A stretch of 64,000 bases of DNA from Actinomycetota bacterium. GTDB taxonomy: Bacteria > Actinomycetota > Actinomycetes > Mycobacteriales > JACQDL01. Both the position numbers and the translations under genes were made by a program. Where the stretch lies: assembly GCA_016201065.1 (NCBI GenBank), contig JACQDL010000044.1, positions 1 through 64,000 on the forward strand, in the 5' to 3' direction. Of this stretch, positions 28,411 through 37,718 are shown piece by piece. How positions within the stretch are numbered: position 1 is the first letter of the stretch; every line of letters begins with the position of its first letter. The notes beneath the pieces were generated by a model, which saw nothing but the letters and a program-made list of their open reading frames with translations, ran no database searches and was not told the origin of the DNA.

Positions 28411-28992
28411 TCACCGCGAACCGGCCAGCCAGCATCCCTCGACGTGGTCGTCCACCATGCCGGTCGCCTGCATCATCGCGTACGCCGTGGTCGGGCCGAC
28501 GAATGCGAACCCGCGCCGCTTGAGCTCCCGGGCCATCGCGGCCGACTCCGGTGTCGTGGCCGGCACCTCGACCAGCGGCCGGCTCCGGCGGGCGGGAGCG
28601 AAGGACCACAGCACGGCAGCAAGCCCGCCGGGGATCTCGCGTGCCGCCCGGGCATTGCGGATCGTGGCCTCCACCTTGGCCCGGTTGCGGATGATCCCGG
28701 TGTCGGCGAGCAACCGGTCCACATCGGACTCGTCGTAGCCGGACACCGTCTCGATCACGAAGCCGCCGAACGCGGTCCGGAACGCCGGACGACGGCGCAG
28801 GATGGTCAACCAGGACAGCCCCGACTGGAACGCCTCCAGGCTCAGCCGCTCGAAGAGCGCGTCGTCGCCGCGCACTGCCCGGCCCCACTCCTCGTCGTGG
28901 TAGGCGAGGTACTCGGGCGCACCGGTGGCCCAGCCGCATCGCGGGCGGTCCGCCGGGGGCCTCGGCACGCCGTCAACGGTGGACTCCGACAT
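28411..28992 (-). CDS. tag: DNA-3-methyladenine glycosylase I
   Basis: The enzyme removes 3-methyladenine from alkylated DNA. The 193-residue product has the zinc-ligand pattern of Tag (CGWATGAPEYLAYHDEEWG near the N-terminus and HVEGCW near the C-terminus) and the EAFQSGLSWLTILRRRPAF active-site block. The ATG at 28992 shares one base with the upstream stop (TGATG), so translation is coupled to the DivIVA-domain gene. Confidence 0.94.
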   Translation of the reverse strand: MSESTVDGVPRPPADRPRCGWATGAPEYLAYHDEEWGRAVRGDDALFERLSLEAFQSGLSWLTILRRRPAFRTAFGGFVIETVSGYDESDVDRLLADTGIIRNRAKVEATIRNARAAREIPGGLAAVLWSFAPARRSRPLVEVPATTPESAAMARELKRRGFAFVGPTTAYAMMQATGMVDDHVEGCWLAGSR

Positions 28993-29369
28993 CACGATCT
29001 CGCCTGCCGATCCTCCGCCGGTGCCGGTTGCCGCTCGCCGTACCCGTCGGCGTACCCGTCGGCGCGCGTGACGGGCGCGAGCCGGGCAGTCAGCCGGTCG
29101 ATCTCGGCGTCCCGCAGCTCCAGCTCGTTGGCGAGCCGGTCCAACACCCAGTCAACCTCGTGCATCCGGTAGCCCCGCAGCACGACGGGCAGCCGTAGCG
29201 CACGCAGGTCCGCGGCGGTCGCCATCCGTTCGTCGGGGAGCTCGACCGGCACCGCGTCCGGCGGCATCGGTTCGAGGACCTCACCCCGACCGACGACGAA
29301 GGAGACCAGCAGGAACAACACGCCCCCGACGAGGATCAACCCGAACAGATAGATCAGCAGGGTGGTCAC
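28992..29369 (-). CDS. DivIVA-domain membrane protein
   Basis: The 125-residue protein has one N-terminal membrane helix (about 2-25, LLIYLFGLILVGGVLFLLVS) and a short DivIVA-like coiled coil at 70-95 (GYRMHEVDWVLDRLANELEL). It may mark cell poles or septa. A 12-bp tandem duplication doubles DGYA near the C-terminus. It matches the position of Rv1209. It is divergent from folP with a 96-bp gap. The gpgS gene that stands here in Mycobacterium is absent. Confidence 0.85.
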   Translation of the reverse strand: MTTLLIYLFGLILVGGVLFLLVSFVVGRGEVLEPMPPDAVPVELPDERMATAADLRALRLPVVLRGYRMHEVDWVLDRLANELELRDAEIDRLTARLAPVTRADGYADGYGERQPAPAEDRQARS

Positions 29370-29465
29370 GCAGCGATCGTGTCATGCCGGCCCGGTGCGT
29401 GGGGTCGCCGCCGGGGTCGCTACCGTGCGCCATGCCGGCGTGATGCCGACCGTCGGGAGGACAGG

Positions 29466-30329
29466 TTGCCGCTACGGCTCGGGTCGCGGGTGTTCGCCGA
29501 CACCGACCTGGTGGTCATGGCGATCGTGAACCGAACGCCTGACTCCTTCTTCGACCGTGGCGCCACCTACCGGACGGCCGCCGCGCTGGACGCGGTGGAT
29601 CGGGTGGTCACCGAGGGCGCCGACATCGTGGACATCGGCGGCGTCAAGGCAGGGCACGGCGATCCGGTGCCGCCGGCGGAGGAGATCCGCAGGGTGGCCG
29701 GGATGGTCACGGCGGTGCGGGACCGGTACCCGGAGCTGGTGATCAGCGTGGATACCTGGCGGGCCGAGGTCGCTCGGGCGGTCGTCGACGCCGGTGCCGA
29801 CCTGATCAACGACACCTGGGCCGGCACGGACCCCGATCTGGCCGCCGTCGCCGCGGCCGGTGGTGTCGGCCTGGTCTGCAGCCACACGGGCGGGTTGTCA
29901 CCACGGACCGACCCGCACCGGACGGCCTACGACGACGTGGTCGCGGACGTCATCGGTCACGTCACCCGGCTCGCCCAGCGGGCCGTCGACCTCGGCGTGC
30001 CCGCGGACCGGATCGTCATCGACCCCACCCACGACTTCGGCAAGAACACCTGGCACTCGCTGGAGGTCACCCGCCGGTTGCCGGAGCTCGTCGCGACCGG
30101 CTGGCCGGTGCTGGTCGCGGTGTCGCACAAGGACTTCATCGGGGAGACCCTCGACCTACCGGTCGACGAGCGGGAGGAGGGCACGCTGGCCACGCTCGCG
30201 GTCAGCGCCTGGCTGGGTGCCCGGGTGTTCCGGGTGCACCGGGTGCGCGCCGCGCGCCGCGCGCTGGACATGGTCGCGTCGCTGCGCGGTGACCGGCCGC
30301 CGGCGGTCGCCCGGCGGGGGCTTGCCTGA
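29466..30329 (+). CDS. folP2: FolP2-type dihydropteroate synthase-like protein
   Basis: The TIM-barrel protein of 287 residues starts at the TTG at 29466 (LPLRLGSRVFADTDL), with GGGAGGACAG just upstream. It reads VMAIVNRTPDSFFDRGATY where the folate enzyme has NVTPDSFSDGG. This is the FolP2 pattern, and mycobacterial FolP2 is reported to lack dihydropteroate synthase activity, so a folate role should not be assumed. Other barrel motifs are present (ISVDTWRAEVARAVVDAGA, and DPTHDFGKNTWHSLE). In Mycobacterium the neighbour is gpgS, which is missing here. Confidence 0.88.
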   Translation: MPLRLGSRVFADTDLVVMAIVNRTPDSFFDRGATYRTAAALDAVDRVVTEGADIVDIGGVKAGHGDPVPPAEEIRRVAGMVTAVRDRYPELVISVDTWRAEVARAVVDAGADLINDTWAGTDPDLAAVAAAGGVGLVCSHTGGLSPRTDPHRTAYDDVVADVIGHVTRLAQRAVDLGVPADRIVIDPTHDFGKNTWHSLEVTRRLPELVATGWPVLVAVSHKDFIGETLDLPVDEREEGTLATLAVSAWLGARVFRVHRVRAARRALDMVASLRGDRPPAVARRGLA

Positions 30330-30413
30330 GCCCGGTCCACGCAGCCCCGGCCTTTACCGAGCCCGAACAGGAGCGGAACACCGATCCGACGAAGCTGCCC
30401 CATCGTGGGCACC

Positions 30414-30962
30414 ATGATTGCCACGAGATTCCTCAGCAAGGCCGCGGTCGCGCTGGTCATCGGCGGGGTCGCTGGCGGTGCCATCGCGGGCGGCTTCAGC
30501 GTTGCGTCCGCCGTCTCCGGGTCCAGCGCGGCCACCGGATCTGGATCGGTCTCCGAGTCCGACCTGGCCGCCATGGCCGACCCGGCCACCATGTCCCACC
30601 TGGTGGGCACCTCCGGCACCGCGTCGGACACCACCAGCGTGGCGACCGATGCCGGCCCGGGCCGGCGCGGCCGGCTGGCTCACCGGATCGAGCACGGTGA
30701 GTTCGTCGTGAAGGGTAAGGACGGCAAGCCTGTCGACCTGGTGGTGCAGCGCGGCGAGGTGACCGCGGTCTCGGCGACCTCCATCACGCTGAGGAGCGCC
30801 GACGGGTTCACCGCGTCGTACCCGATCGCGTCCACCACCAAGGTCTGGGTCAACCACAGCAGGCAGACCATCGAACAGGTGAAGGTCGGCGACAAGGCCG
30901 GGGTGCTCGCCAAGAAGGACAACGGGACACTGGTGACGGCAATGGTGATCGTCCGCTCCTGA
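30414..30962 (+). CDS. Secreted or membrane-anchored DUF5666-like protein
   Basis: The 182-residue protein starts MIATRFLSKAAVALVIGG, with one hydrophobic helix at about 7-28. A Ser/Thr/Ala-rich linker follows (to about 85), then a beta-rich domain (FVVKGKDGKPVDLVVQRGE, then VTAVSATSITLRSADGFTA, then VKVGDKAGVLAKK). The pattern resembles DUF5666 domains of exported proteins, but function is unknown. The GTG at 30405 is an in-frame alternative. A strong hairpin follows the stop. Confidence 0.7.
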   Translation: MIATRFLSKAAVALVIGGVAGGAIAGGFSVASAVSGSSAATGSGSVSESDLAAMADPATMSHLVGTSGTASDTTSVATDAGPGRRGRLAHRIEHGEFVVKGKDGKPVDLVVQRGEVTAVSATSITLRSADGFTASYPIASTTKVWVNHSRQTIEQVKVGDKAGVLAKKDNGTLVTAMVIVRS

Positions 30963-30984
30963 CCCAGCTCGCCCGCGCCCAGCG

Positions 30985-31023
30985 GCACGGGTCGGGCCGA
31001 CCTCTGGCCGGTCCGACCCGTGC
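30985..31023. terminator. Bidirectional hairpin between convergent genes
   Basis: A perfect 11-bp inverted repeat (GCACGGGTCGG and CCGACCCGTGC) with a 17-nt loop sits between the stop at 30962 and the LOG-gene stop at 31026. It can serve both strands. No U-tract is present. Confidence 0.7.
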
Positions 31024-31025
31024 GA

Positions 31026-31868
31026 TCAGGTCCCGTTCGAGCGCCGCGCGGTCACCGGCGGGAAGACCCCGTTCACCCGCTCCGCCTCGACGATGACCCG
31101 CACCGCCTCGTCCACATCGTCGGTCACCGTGAGCAGCTCCACATCCACCGGATCGATCTTTCCGTGTGCGGCGACGCTGGTGCGGAGCCACTCCACCAGA
31201 CCGGCCCAGTACGCCGTGCCGAGCAGGATCACCGGAAACCGGGTGACCTTGCCGGTCTGCACCAGGGTGACCGCTTCGAACATCTCGTCCAGGGTGCCGA
31301 ACCCGCCCGGCAGGATCACGAACGCCTGCGCGTACTTCACGAACATCGTCTTGCGGGCGAAGAAGTAGCGGAAGTTGATCCCGATATCGACCCAGTCGTT
31401 CAGCCGCTGCTCGAACGGCAGCTCGATGCCGAGACCAACCGACAGGCCACCAGCCTCCGAGGCCCCGCGGTTCACCGCCTCCATCGTGCCGGGACCTCCA
31501 CCGGTGATCACCGCGAACCCGGCCTGGACCAGCGCTCCGCCCAGGCTGCGACCCATCGCGTACTCCGGGTCGTCCTGCGCGGTGCGCGCGCTGCCGAACA
31601 CGCTCACGGCCTTGGGTAGCTCGGCGAGCAGCCCGAACCCCTCGACGAACTCCGACTGGATCCGCAGCACCCGCCACGGGTCGGCATGCACCCAGTCGGA
31701 GGGGCCACGCTGGTCGAGCAGCCGCTGGTCCGTGGTGCTCGCCGTGACCTGGCTGCGGCGCAGCAGGACCCGACCGCGCTGCTGCTCCGGCAGCGCGTGA
31801 TCGAGGCCCGCTGGTTGCTGGCCAAGTACCGTCGGGAGGTCCGGATCTGCCATGTCGCCCGTCGTCAT
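31026..31868 (-). CDS. LOG-family protein (TIGR00730)
   Basis: The Rossmann-like protein of 280 residues has the LOG motif PGGFGTLDE and the GGGPGTMEAVNRGASEAGG block. The family includes enzymes that release free cytokinin bases from nucleotides. The N-terminal 90 residues exceed the short Rv1205 relative. The ATG at 31868 is one of two candidates; the next is at 31847. It follows the lipoprotein gene by 31 bp on the same strand. Confidence 0.85.
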   Translation of the reverse strand: MTTGDMADPDLPTVLGQQPAGLDHALPEQQRGRVLLRRSQVTASTTDQRLLDQRGPSDWVHADPWRVLRIQSEFVEGFGLLAELPKAVSVFGSARTAQDDPEYAMGRSLGGALVQAGFAVITGGGPGTMEAVNRGASEAGGLSVGLGIELPFEQRLNDWVDIGINFRYFFARKTMFVKYAQAFVILPGGFGTLDEMFEAVTLVQTGKVTRFPVILLGTAYWAGLVEWLRTSVAAHGKIDPVDVELLTVTDDVDEAVRVIVEAERVNGVFPPVTARRSNGT

Positions 31869-31899
31869 GGCACCCACGGTAGCCGGCGCCCCGCCAACA

Positions 31900-32435
<536 letters not shown>

Positions 32436-32439
<4 letters not shown>

Positions 32440-33497
32440 CGGCCGCCAGCGAGATACCCGGCCAACCGCTGCTCGCATTCGACAATCACCCGACCGTCCA
32501 CCCATTCCGCACGGGTGTGAGCCAGATCAGGCTCACCGGGCCCGTAGTTCACCGCTGGCACGCCAAACCCCACGAACCGGGACACATCGGTCCAACCATA
32601 CTTGGCCCGCGGCGGCAGGCCAACGGCCGCCACGAAGTCGGCGGCGGCCGGTGCGGAGAGGCCGGGCAACGCACCCGGCGCCGAGTCCACGACCCGCAGA
32701 TCGTGACCGTCGAAGACCTCTCTGAGGTGCCGCTCGGCCTGGGCGACGGTCCGATCCGGCGCGAACCGGAAGTTCACCGTGAGGTCGCACTCGTCGGGCA
32801 CGACGTTGCCGGCCACCCCACCGGCGATGCCGACGGCGTTGAGCCCTTCCCGGTAGCGGCAACCGTCGAGCTCGACCTCCCGGGGCCGGTACGCCGCGAG
32901 CCGATCGAGGACCGGGGCCATGCCATGGATGGCGTTGACCCCGAGCCAGGAGCGCGCGCTGTGGGCCCGCGTGCCACCGACCCGGACAATCGCCCGCATC
33001 GTCCCCTGGCACCCGGCTTCGAGCTGCCCGGCCGTCGGTTCGAGCAGTACGGCCAGGTCGGCGACGAGCCAGTCCGGGCCGGTCCGGGCGAGCCGACCCA
33101 GCCCGTTCCGGTCGGCCTCGACCTCCTCGCAGTCGTAGAAGATGTAGGTCAGGTCGTACGCCGGCTCGGACAGGGTCGCGGCCAGCCGCAGCATCACCGC
33201 GTCGCCGGACTTCATGTCCGAGCTGCCGCAACCATGGATTCGGTGGCCGTCGATCCGGGCCGGCACGTTACCCGCGATGGGTACGGTGTCCAGGTGGCCG
33301 GCCAGCAACACGCGGCGGTCCCGACCGAGCCGGGTTCGCGCCAGGACGGCGTTGCCGTCCCGCCAGACCTCCAGGTGACCCAGCCCCCGCACGGCCTCCT
33401 CGACCAGGTCTGCGAGCGCTGTCTCATCCCCGGACACCGACGGCACATCGACCAACGCCGCGGTCAACGTCGGGCCGTCAGCTGTCAGATCGAGCAT
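32436..33497 (-). CDS. dapE: Succinyl-diaminopimelate desuccinylase
   Basis: DapE removes succinate from N-succinyl-LL-diaminopimelate in lysine and peptidoglycan-precursor synthesis. The 353-residue M20 peptidase-type protein has metal ligands in [11 protein letters not shown] (His), SSDMKSGDA (Asp), FYDCEEVEA (Glu) and [10 protein letters not shown] (His). The ATG at 33497 is the start. dapD (35766) lies beyond a Nudix patch and two hypotheticals. In Mycobacterium dapD and dapE are adjacent (from memory), so the accessory patch has been inserted between them. Confidence 0.94.
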
Positions 33498-33555
33498 TCC
33501 CGCAGGGTAGCCGGCCGCTGACCCGGGACCCCTCAGCCCTCTTCGGGTGCAGGAG

Positions 33556-33624
33556 TCAGGTTGGAGCTGGATCGTGGGCGTAGGTGCCGATGGTGCCGCT
33601 GGCGCCGGTGACGACGACGTTCAC
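33556..33624 (-). pseudogene. N-terminal fragment of a Rossmann-fold epimerase/dehydratase
   Basis: The GTG at 33624 begins [15 protein letters not shown], the glycine-rich nucleotide-binding start of NAD-dependent epimerases. The frame stops after 22 residues at 33556, so only the first strand and turn survive. It lies directly after another fragment, so both probably came from one operon. Confidence 0.5.
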
Positions 33625-33637
33625 CCCGCGCCTCGCC

Positions 33638-33736
33638 TCACTGGTGCAGCATGGAGGCGACACCCTCATCACTGGCCTGGTAGGCCACGCCACGCAGGAC
33701 GGCGACCGGTGCACCGCGGCCGCGTTGCCCCAGCAC
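33638..33736 (-). pseudogene. C-terminal fragment, perhaps of an F420-0:glutamyl-ligase-like protein
   Basis: The text GAGIVLGQRGRGAPVAVLR followed by GVAYQASDEGVASMLHQ reads like a folded C-terminus and resembles the end of coenzyme F420-0:L-glutamate ligase-type proteins. This assignment is weak. The 5' part is missing, and the boundary near 33736 is approximate. It ends 14 bp before the epimerase-like GTG. Confidence 0.3.
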
Positions 33737-33845
33737 GATCCCGGCGCCCGCCGTGGGTGGTGTTACGTTCGCGGTGACCCACGATCGGCGCATCCGGACC
33801 ACCGGCTGTGCGCCCACCGGCATCCCCGGTGCGAGGAGGACATGA

Positions 33846-34340
33846 GTGAACGCTCAGCAGCCGCCGGGGTGCTACCCGATCTCCGTGAAGGGTGTGGTCG
33901 TGCGGGCGGGGCGAGTGCTGCTGCTGAGAAACGAACGTGAGGAGTGGGAGCTGCCCGGGGGCCGCCTGGAGATCGGGGAAGCGCCGGAGGAATGCGTCGC
34001 CCGGGAGATCACCGAGGAAACCACCTGGCAGGTGGTCACCGGCCCCCTGCTGGACGTGTGGATGTATCACATCGTCCACGCCGAGCGGCACGTCTTCGTC
34101 GTCACCTACGGCTGCCACCTGCCCACCGGCGCCCAGACACCTGACCCGGTGCTCTCCCACGAACACACGCAGGTCGCCTTGTTCACCGAGGCGGAGGTGC
34201 CGGCCCTGGTGATGCCCCAGGGCTACAAGAACTCCATCGCCGCCTGGTACACGACCCTACGCAACGGGGACACCGGCACCGCCCGGGTGGACCGCTCCCA
34301 GCCCACCCAGCTGCGGTCGTCCCACGAGGCGACCCGGTAG
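33846..34340 (+). CDS. Nudix hydrolase
   Basis: The 164-residue protein carries a Nudix box at 39-61 (GRLEIGEAPEECVAREITEE). Its last Gly is replaced by Thr (EETTW for EETGW), while the metal-binding Glu residues are present. Substrate is unknown. The GTG at 33846 has GGAGG 7 nt upstream; the ATG at 33842 is in another frame. It is the only intact gene of a small accessory patch between dapE and dapD, followed 5 bp later by a Cys-knuckle ORF. Confidence 0.85.
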   Translation: MNAQQPPGCYPISVKGVVVRAGRVLLLRNEREEWELPGGRLEIGEAPEECVAREITEETTWQVVTGPLLDVWMYHIVHAERHVFVVTYGCHLPTGAQTPDPVLSHEHTQVALFTEAEVPALVMPQGYKNSIAAWYTTLRNGDTGTARVDRSQPTQLRSSHEATR

Positions 34341-34345
34341 CGGCC

Positions 34346-34678
34346 ATGCCCACACCCCGCCGGTGCCCGGCGTGCGCGACGCTCGTGCGTGGGGCCACCA
34401 CCCAGGCGATGTGCCCGACCTGCCACGTCACCACCACCGTCCCGACCCCCGCACCCGACCCGGTACAGGAGCCTCGCCCCGCCCGCACCGGCGACGTCCT
34501 CCCGGCGCTGCTCGCGCACCGACCGATGCGGCCATCCCGCTCGCCGCCGAGCGTCACGACTACTGAAACAGTCACTCAGAGAAATCCTGCCAGGTATCGC
34601 CGGGACCGTCGCCGGCCGGCGGGAACGCCGCGAGTTGGCTGGGGGCAATCTGGATCGCCTCACGGTAGGCGGCATTGA
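34346..34678 (+). CDS. Small zinc-ribbon-like protein, probably decayed at its 3' end
   Basis: The frame begins at an ATG 5 bp after the Nudix gene and encodes two CxxC knuckles (RRCPACATL and AMCPTCHV) followed by a Pro/Thr-rich region. After about residue 70 it runs antisense to the neighbouring gene, so the real protein is likely shorter or truncated. I do not recognise a family. The two knuckles suggest zinc binding. Confidence 0.4.
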   Translation: MPTPRRCPACATLVRGATTQAMCPTCHVTTTVPTPAPDPVQEPRPARTGDVLPALLAHRPMRPSRSPPSVTTTETVTQRNPARYRRDRRRPAGTPRVGWGQSGSPHGRRH

Positions 34679-35126
34679 GGCGAGCCAGCAGTGGTTGCCA
34701 CACCGTGACGGCAGTGAGCGAGGTGGGGTCGTTGTCGAGCACGCCGCCACCCTCGGCGAACCTCGCGGTCGCCTGCGCCGCCGCCAGCGCGCCCGCGGCG
34801 TACGCCAGCGCCTGGCTCATCTGCCGGGCGCCACCGGCCAGCGAGCTCGCGATCACGTACGACCCCCGCAGGTCCTGCTGGGACAGCAACGCGGCGGTCC
34901 CGCTCCACCCCTCGGCCAGCAGCTCACCGTAGCGGCGGAACCGACCGGCCAACGCGTCCAGCTCATCCGCCCGTCGAGCGTTGACCCGGGCCAGCTGGTC
35001 CAGCCATGCCGGATCCGCGCCGAGCACCATCGTCCTGATCAGACCGGCCCCGTACGCCAACATCGGCTCGGCCGGCTCGGGCTTCGGGATCGGGTAGTAG
35101 TGCGGCTTCGCTCGCACCACCGTCAC
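34572..35126 (-). CDS. Helical hypothetical protein A (secretion-associated?)
   Basis: The 184-residue protein begins at the GTG at 35126, which overlaps the upstream stop as GTGA. It is mainly alpha-helical and Ala-rich (AYGAGLIRTMVLGADPAWLD, then RRADELDALAGRFRRYGEL, then YAAGALAAAQATARFAEGG), like WXG100/PPE-type partners of type VII secretion. No WXG motif is evident, so this is only a suggestion. The pair with protein B is translationally coupled. Confidence 0.6.
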   Translation of the reverse strand: MTVVRAKPHYYPIPKPEPAEPMLAYGAGLIRTMVLGADPAWLDQLARVNARRADELDALAGRFRRYGELLAEGWSGTAALLSQQDLRGSYVIASSLAGGARQMSQALAYAAGALAAAQATARFAEGGGVLDNDPTSLTAVTVWQPLLARLNAAYREAIQIAPSQLAAFPPAGDGPGDTWQDFSE

Positions 35127-35578
35127 CACACCCCATCCGGCTGGCCGACCCGCGGCTGGCCGGCACCCGCCGCGCCGACCTGGCCTGCAGCGCCGCGGTC
35201 GGCCTCGCGGTAGTTCCCGTTCGCCCGGTCCAACCGATCGGCCAGCAGGCCGAGCTGGCCGGCGACACCGGCGTAGAACGCCGAGAACCGCTGCTCGTAG
35301 GCCGCATGAAACTCCGCGAACGCCCGCCCCGCCGGCCACCAGCCCGACTCGGCGCCCAGCCGTACCTGCGTACCGGGCGCGGCCGCCACCGAGGCCGCCC
35401 GCAGGATCCAGGACCGCGACGGCTGCAACGACTCGGCGAAGCGCCGCGCGTCCCGCGCCACCCAGTCGAGCACAGCGAGATCGACGCCGACCTGCCGGCC
35501 ACTGCCATCCAGCGCCGGCCAGCCCGCCAGCATTGGTTCCACCCCACCGGCCGAATCGCCCCGCTCACGCCCCGTCAC
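35123..35578 (-). CDS. Helical hypothetical protein B (secretion-associated?)
   Basis: The 151-residue protein (start GTG 35578; an ATG at 35533 is possible) contains long helices: VDLAVLDWVARDARRFAES, then AGRAFAEFHAAYEQRFSAFY, then AGVAGQLGLLADRLDRANG. The length and helix pattern fit ESX-substrate-like or antitoxin-like helical hairpins. It overlaps gene A by 4 bp and lies 187 bp from the divergent dapD. Confidence 0.6.
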   Translation of the reverse strand: MTGRERGDSAGGVEPMLAGWPALDGSGRQVGVDLAVLDWVARDARRFAESLQPSRSWILRAASVAAAPGTQVRLGAESGWWPAGRAFAEFHAAYEQRFSAFYAGVAGQLGLLADRLDRANGNYREADRGAAGQVGAAGAGQPRVGQPDGVW

Positions 35579-35752
35579 GGCGCCCCTCCGTGTCGCTCGA
35601 CCGTCGCCGTCGTCACACCATTCGATCAATTCCGGCAAACCGTATCAGCGGCGCCCATTGCCCCGCATGGGCGATTGTGGATAGACAACCACCCAACCAG
35701 ATGAGCGGCCACAGAACGGGCGCACCGGCGACCGCGCCCGCCGCCGCGCCGG

Positions 35753-35758
35753 TAGCGT
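35753..35758 (+). promoter_or_regulatory. -10 box of dapD (leaderless)
   Basis: TAGCGT ends 7 nt before the GTG at 35766, and this decides the start: the GTG at 35757 overlaps the hexamer itself. Confidence 0.5.
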
Positions 35759-35765
35759 GTGGCGG

Positions 35766-36710
35766 GTGACCGCCACGATCGCGCCCACCGCGGCCTGGGG
35801 CTTCGGCCTGGCCAGCCGCACCGCGGACGGCCGCATCCTCGATACCTGGTACCCGGCACCAGCCCTCGGCCTGCCGCCCGCCGATGCCGAACCTCCCGCC
35901 GAGCTGACCCGCCTGCCCGGAACGGACGAACGACGCCGGGTCACCACCGAGGTGATCCGCACCGTCGTCACCGACCTGTCCGCGCCACCCACCGACGCCA
36001 GCGACGTCTACCTGCGGCTGCACCTGCTCTCGCACCGCGTGGTGCAGCCCCACGGAGTGAACCTCGACGGCGTGTTCGGGTTGCTCGTCAACGTGGTGTG
36101 GACCGATCGCGGCCCCTGCGCAGCGGAGGATTTCGAGGCCACCCGGCTCCGGTTGCGGGCCGCCGGAGGCCCGGTCCACGTCTACGGTGTCGACAAGTTC
36201 CCGCGAATGGTCGACTACGTGCTGCCGTCGGGCGTGCGGATCGCCGACGGCGACCGGGTGCGGCTCGGGGCTCATCTCGCCCCCGGCACGACCGTGATGC
36301 ACGAGGGCTTCGTGAACTTCAACGCCGGCACCCTCGGCGCGTCCATGGTCGAGGGGCGGATCTCGGCCGGCGTCGTGGTGGGTGACGGGTCGGACGTCGG
36401 CGGTGGTGCGTCGATCATGGGCACGCTGTCGGGTGGTGGCGCGCAGGTCATCCGGGTCGGCGAGCGATGCCTGATCGGGGCCAACGCGGGCATCGGCATC
36501 AGCCTCGGGGACGAGTGCGTCGTCGAGGCAGGCTGCTACGTCACCGCGGGCAGCAAGGTCCTCCTGCCGGACGGTTCGGCGGTCAAGGCGGCCGACCTGT
36601 CCGGACGGTCCGGCCTGCTGTTCCGCCGCAACAGCCTCTCCGGGGCGATCGAGGCGCTGCCCCGCACCGGAGGTACCGATCTCAACGCCGCCCTGCACAG
36701 CAACGGTTGA
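35766..36710 (+). CDS. dapD: Tetrahydrodipicolinate N-succinyltransferase
   Basis: DapD transfers succinyl from succinyl-CoA to tetrahydrodipicolinate in the lysine/diaminopimelate pathway. The 314-residue product is the actinobacterial long type, with an N-terminal alpha/beta domain and a left-handed beta-helix ([20 protein letters not shown], then [20 protein letters not shown], then [19 protein letters not shown]). The leaderless promoter sets the start at 35766. The next gene begins 5 bp after the stop. Confidence 0.95.
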   Translation: MTATIAPTAAWGFGLASRTADGRILDTWYPAPALGLPPADAEPPAELTRLPGTDERRRVTTEVIRTVVTDLSAPPTDASDVYLRLHLLSHRVVQPHGVNLDGVFGLLVNVVWTDRGPCAAEDFEATRLRLRAAGGPVHVYGVDKFPRMVDYVLPSGVRIADGDRVRLGAHLAPGTTVMHEGFVNFNAGTLGASMVEGRISAGVVVGDGSDVGGGASIMGTLSGGGAQVIRVGERCLIGANAGIGISLGDECVVEAGCYVTAGSKVLLPDGSAVKAADLSGRSGLLFRRNSLSGAIEALPRTGGTDLNAALHSNG

Positions 36711-36715
36711 CGCCG

Positions 36716-37627
36716 GTGAGCGGGCGTACCCGGGGAACCCTGGTCGGCCTCATCGCCGCCGTGGCAACGGCAGGGCTGATGGCCTGGGCGATCGTCGGCG
36801 TGCTCGGGCTGGCCGGCCGGGTGGACCTGCCAGCCACGCCGCCACTGGCCCGCTGCGAGGCGGTCGGTACGGCGTACGTGGTGCGGCCCGAGCAGGCCGG
36901 CAACGCCGCGACGATCGTGGCGGTCGCGGTCCGGCGGGGCCTGTCCCCCCGGGCCGCCGAGATCGCGCTGGCCGCGGCGCTGCAGGAGTCGAAGCTGGTC
37001 AACCTCGACTTCGGGGACCGGGACTCGCTCGGGCTGTTCCAGCAGCGACCGAGTCAGGGCTGGGGCACTCCCACGCAGGTGCTGCAGCCGCGGTACGCCG
37101 CCGGGAAGTTCTACGACACACTGGTACGGATCCCCAACTGGCAGCGGTTACCGCTGACGGAGGTGGCTCAGCGGGTCCAGCAGAGCGGCTACCCGGACGC
37201 CTACGCCCGCTGGGAGCCGGAGGCGATCGCGCTGGTCCGGGCACTCACCGGGAAGGTCGCCGCCGGCCTGTCGTGCCGGTTCAGACCGGATGACCGGCCG
37301 GCGGAGCTGGCCGACGGGTCCGGCTTGACGGCTCGGGCCCGCGCGGCACTGGCGGCGGCGACCACCGAGCTCGGGGTGCGGCGGACCGGCATGACCGGCC
37401 TGGCCGGCGCCGCGGAGGGTCGCACCTTCGGTCTCCAGCCGGCCGGCTGGTTCGTGGCGTCCAGCCTGGTGGCGCACGCGATGGAGCTGGAGATCCGGCA
37501 GATCGGGTACGCCGGCCGGGTGTGGACACCGGACACCGGCTGGCGGCCGGAGGCCGATCCGCCCGCGGGACCCGCGAAGGGGACCCGCACGGCCCCCACC
37601 GACCGGATCGCCGTGACGGTCGGCTGA
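36716..37627 (+). CDS. Secreted lytic-transglycosylase-like protein
   Basis: The 303-residue protein has one N-terminal membrane helix (about 6-30, TLVGLIAAVATAGLMAW). A goose-lysozyme-like region follows, ALQESKLVNLDFGDRDSLG then LFQQRPSQGWG, in which Glu of LQESKL is the likely catalytic acid. Some databases call this family heavy-metal transporter; the sequence does not support transport. The GTG at 36716 follows the dapD stop by 5 bp, so it is probably co-transcribed with dapD. It could trim peptidoglycan. Confidence 0.75.
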   Translation: MSGRTRGTLVGLIAAVATAGLMAWAIVGVLGLAGRVDLPATPPLARCEAVGTAYVVRPEQAGNAATIVAVAVRRGLSPRAAEIALAAALQESKLVNLDFGDRDSLGLFQQRPSQGWGTPTQVLQPRYAAGKFYDTLVRIPNWQRLPLTEVAQRVQQSGYPDAYARWEPEAIALVRALTGKVAAGLSCRFRPDDRPAELADGSGLTARARAALAAATTELGVRRTGMTGLAGAAEGRTFGLQPAGWFVASSLVAHAMELEIRQIGYAGRVWTPDTGWRPEADPPAGPAKGTRTAPTDRIAVTVG

Positions 37628-37718
37628 CGCACCGAGCCGCAGCACCCAACCGCCCGCTGATCCGGATTCACCCGATCGGGCCACTATCCACCGCGCAGGG
37701 GCGTCGTTGGGAAAGAAT

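Noticed and set aside
33842-33940. Alternative start at the ATG at 33842 for the Nudix gene
   Set aside because: It is in another frame that ends without Nudix features; the GTG at 33846 reads into the Nudix box.
36716-37627. Heavy-metal transporter annotation
   Set aside because: One N-terminal helix and a lysozyme-like catalytic region; no metal-transport features.
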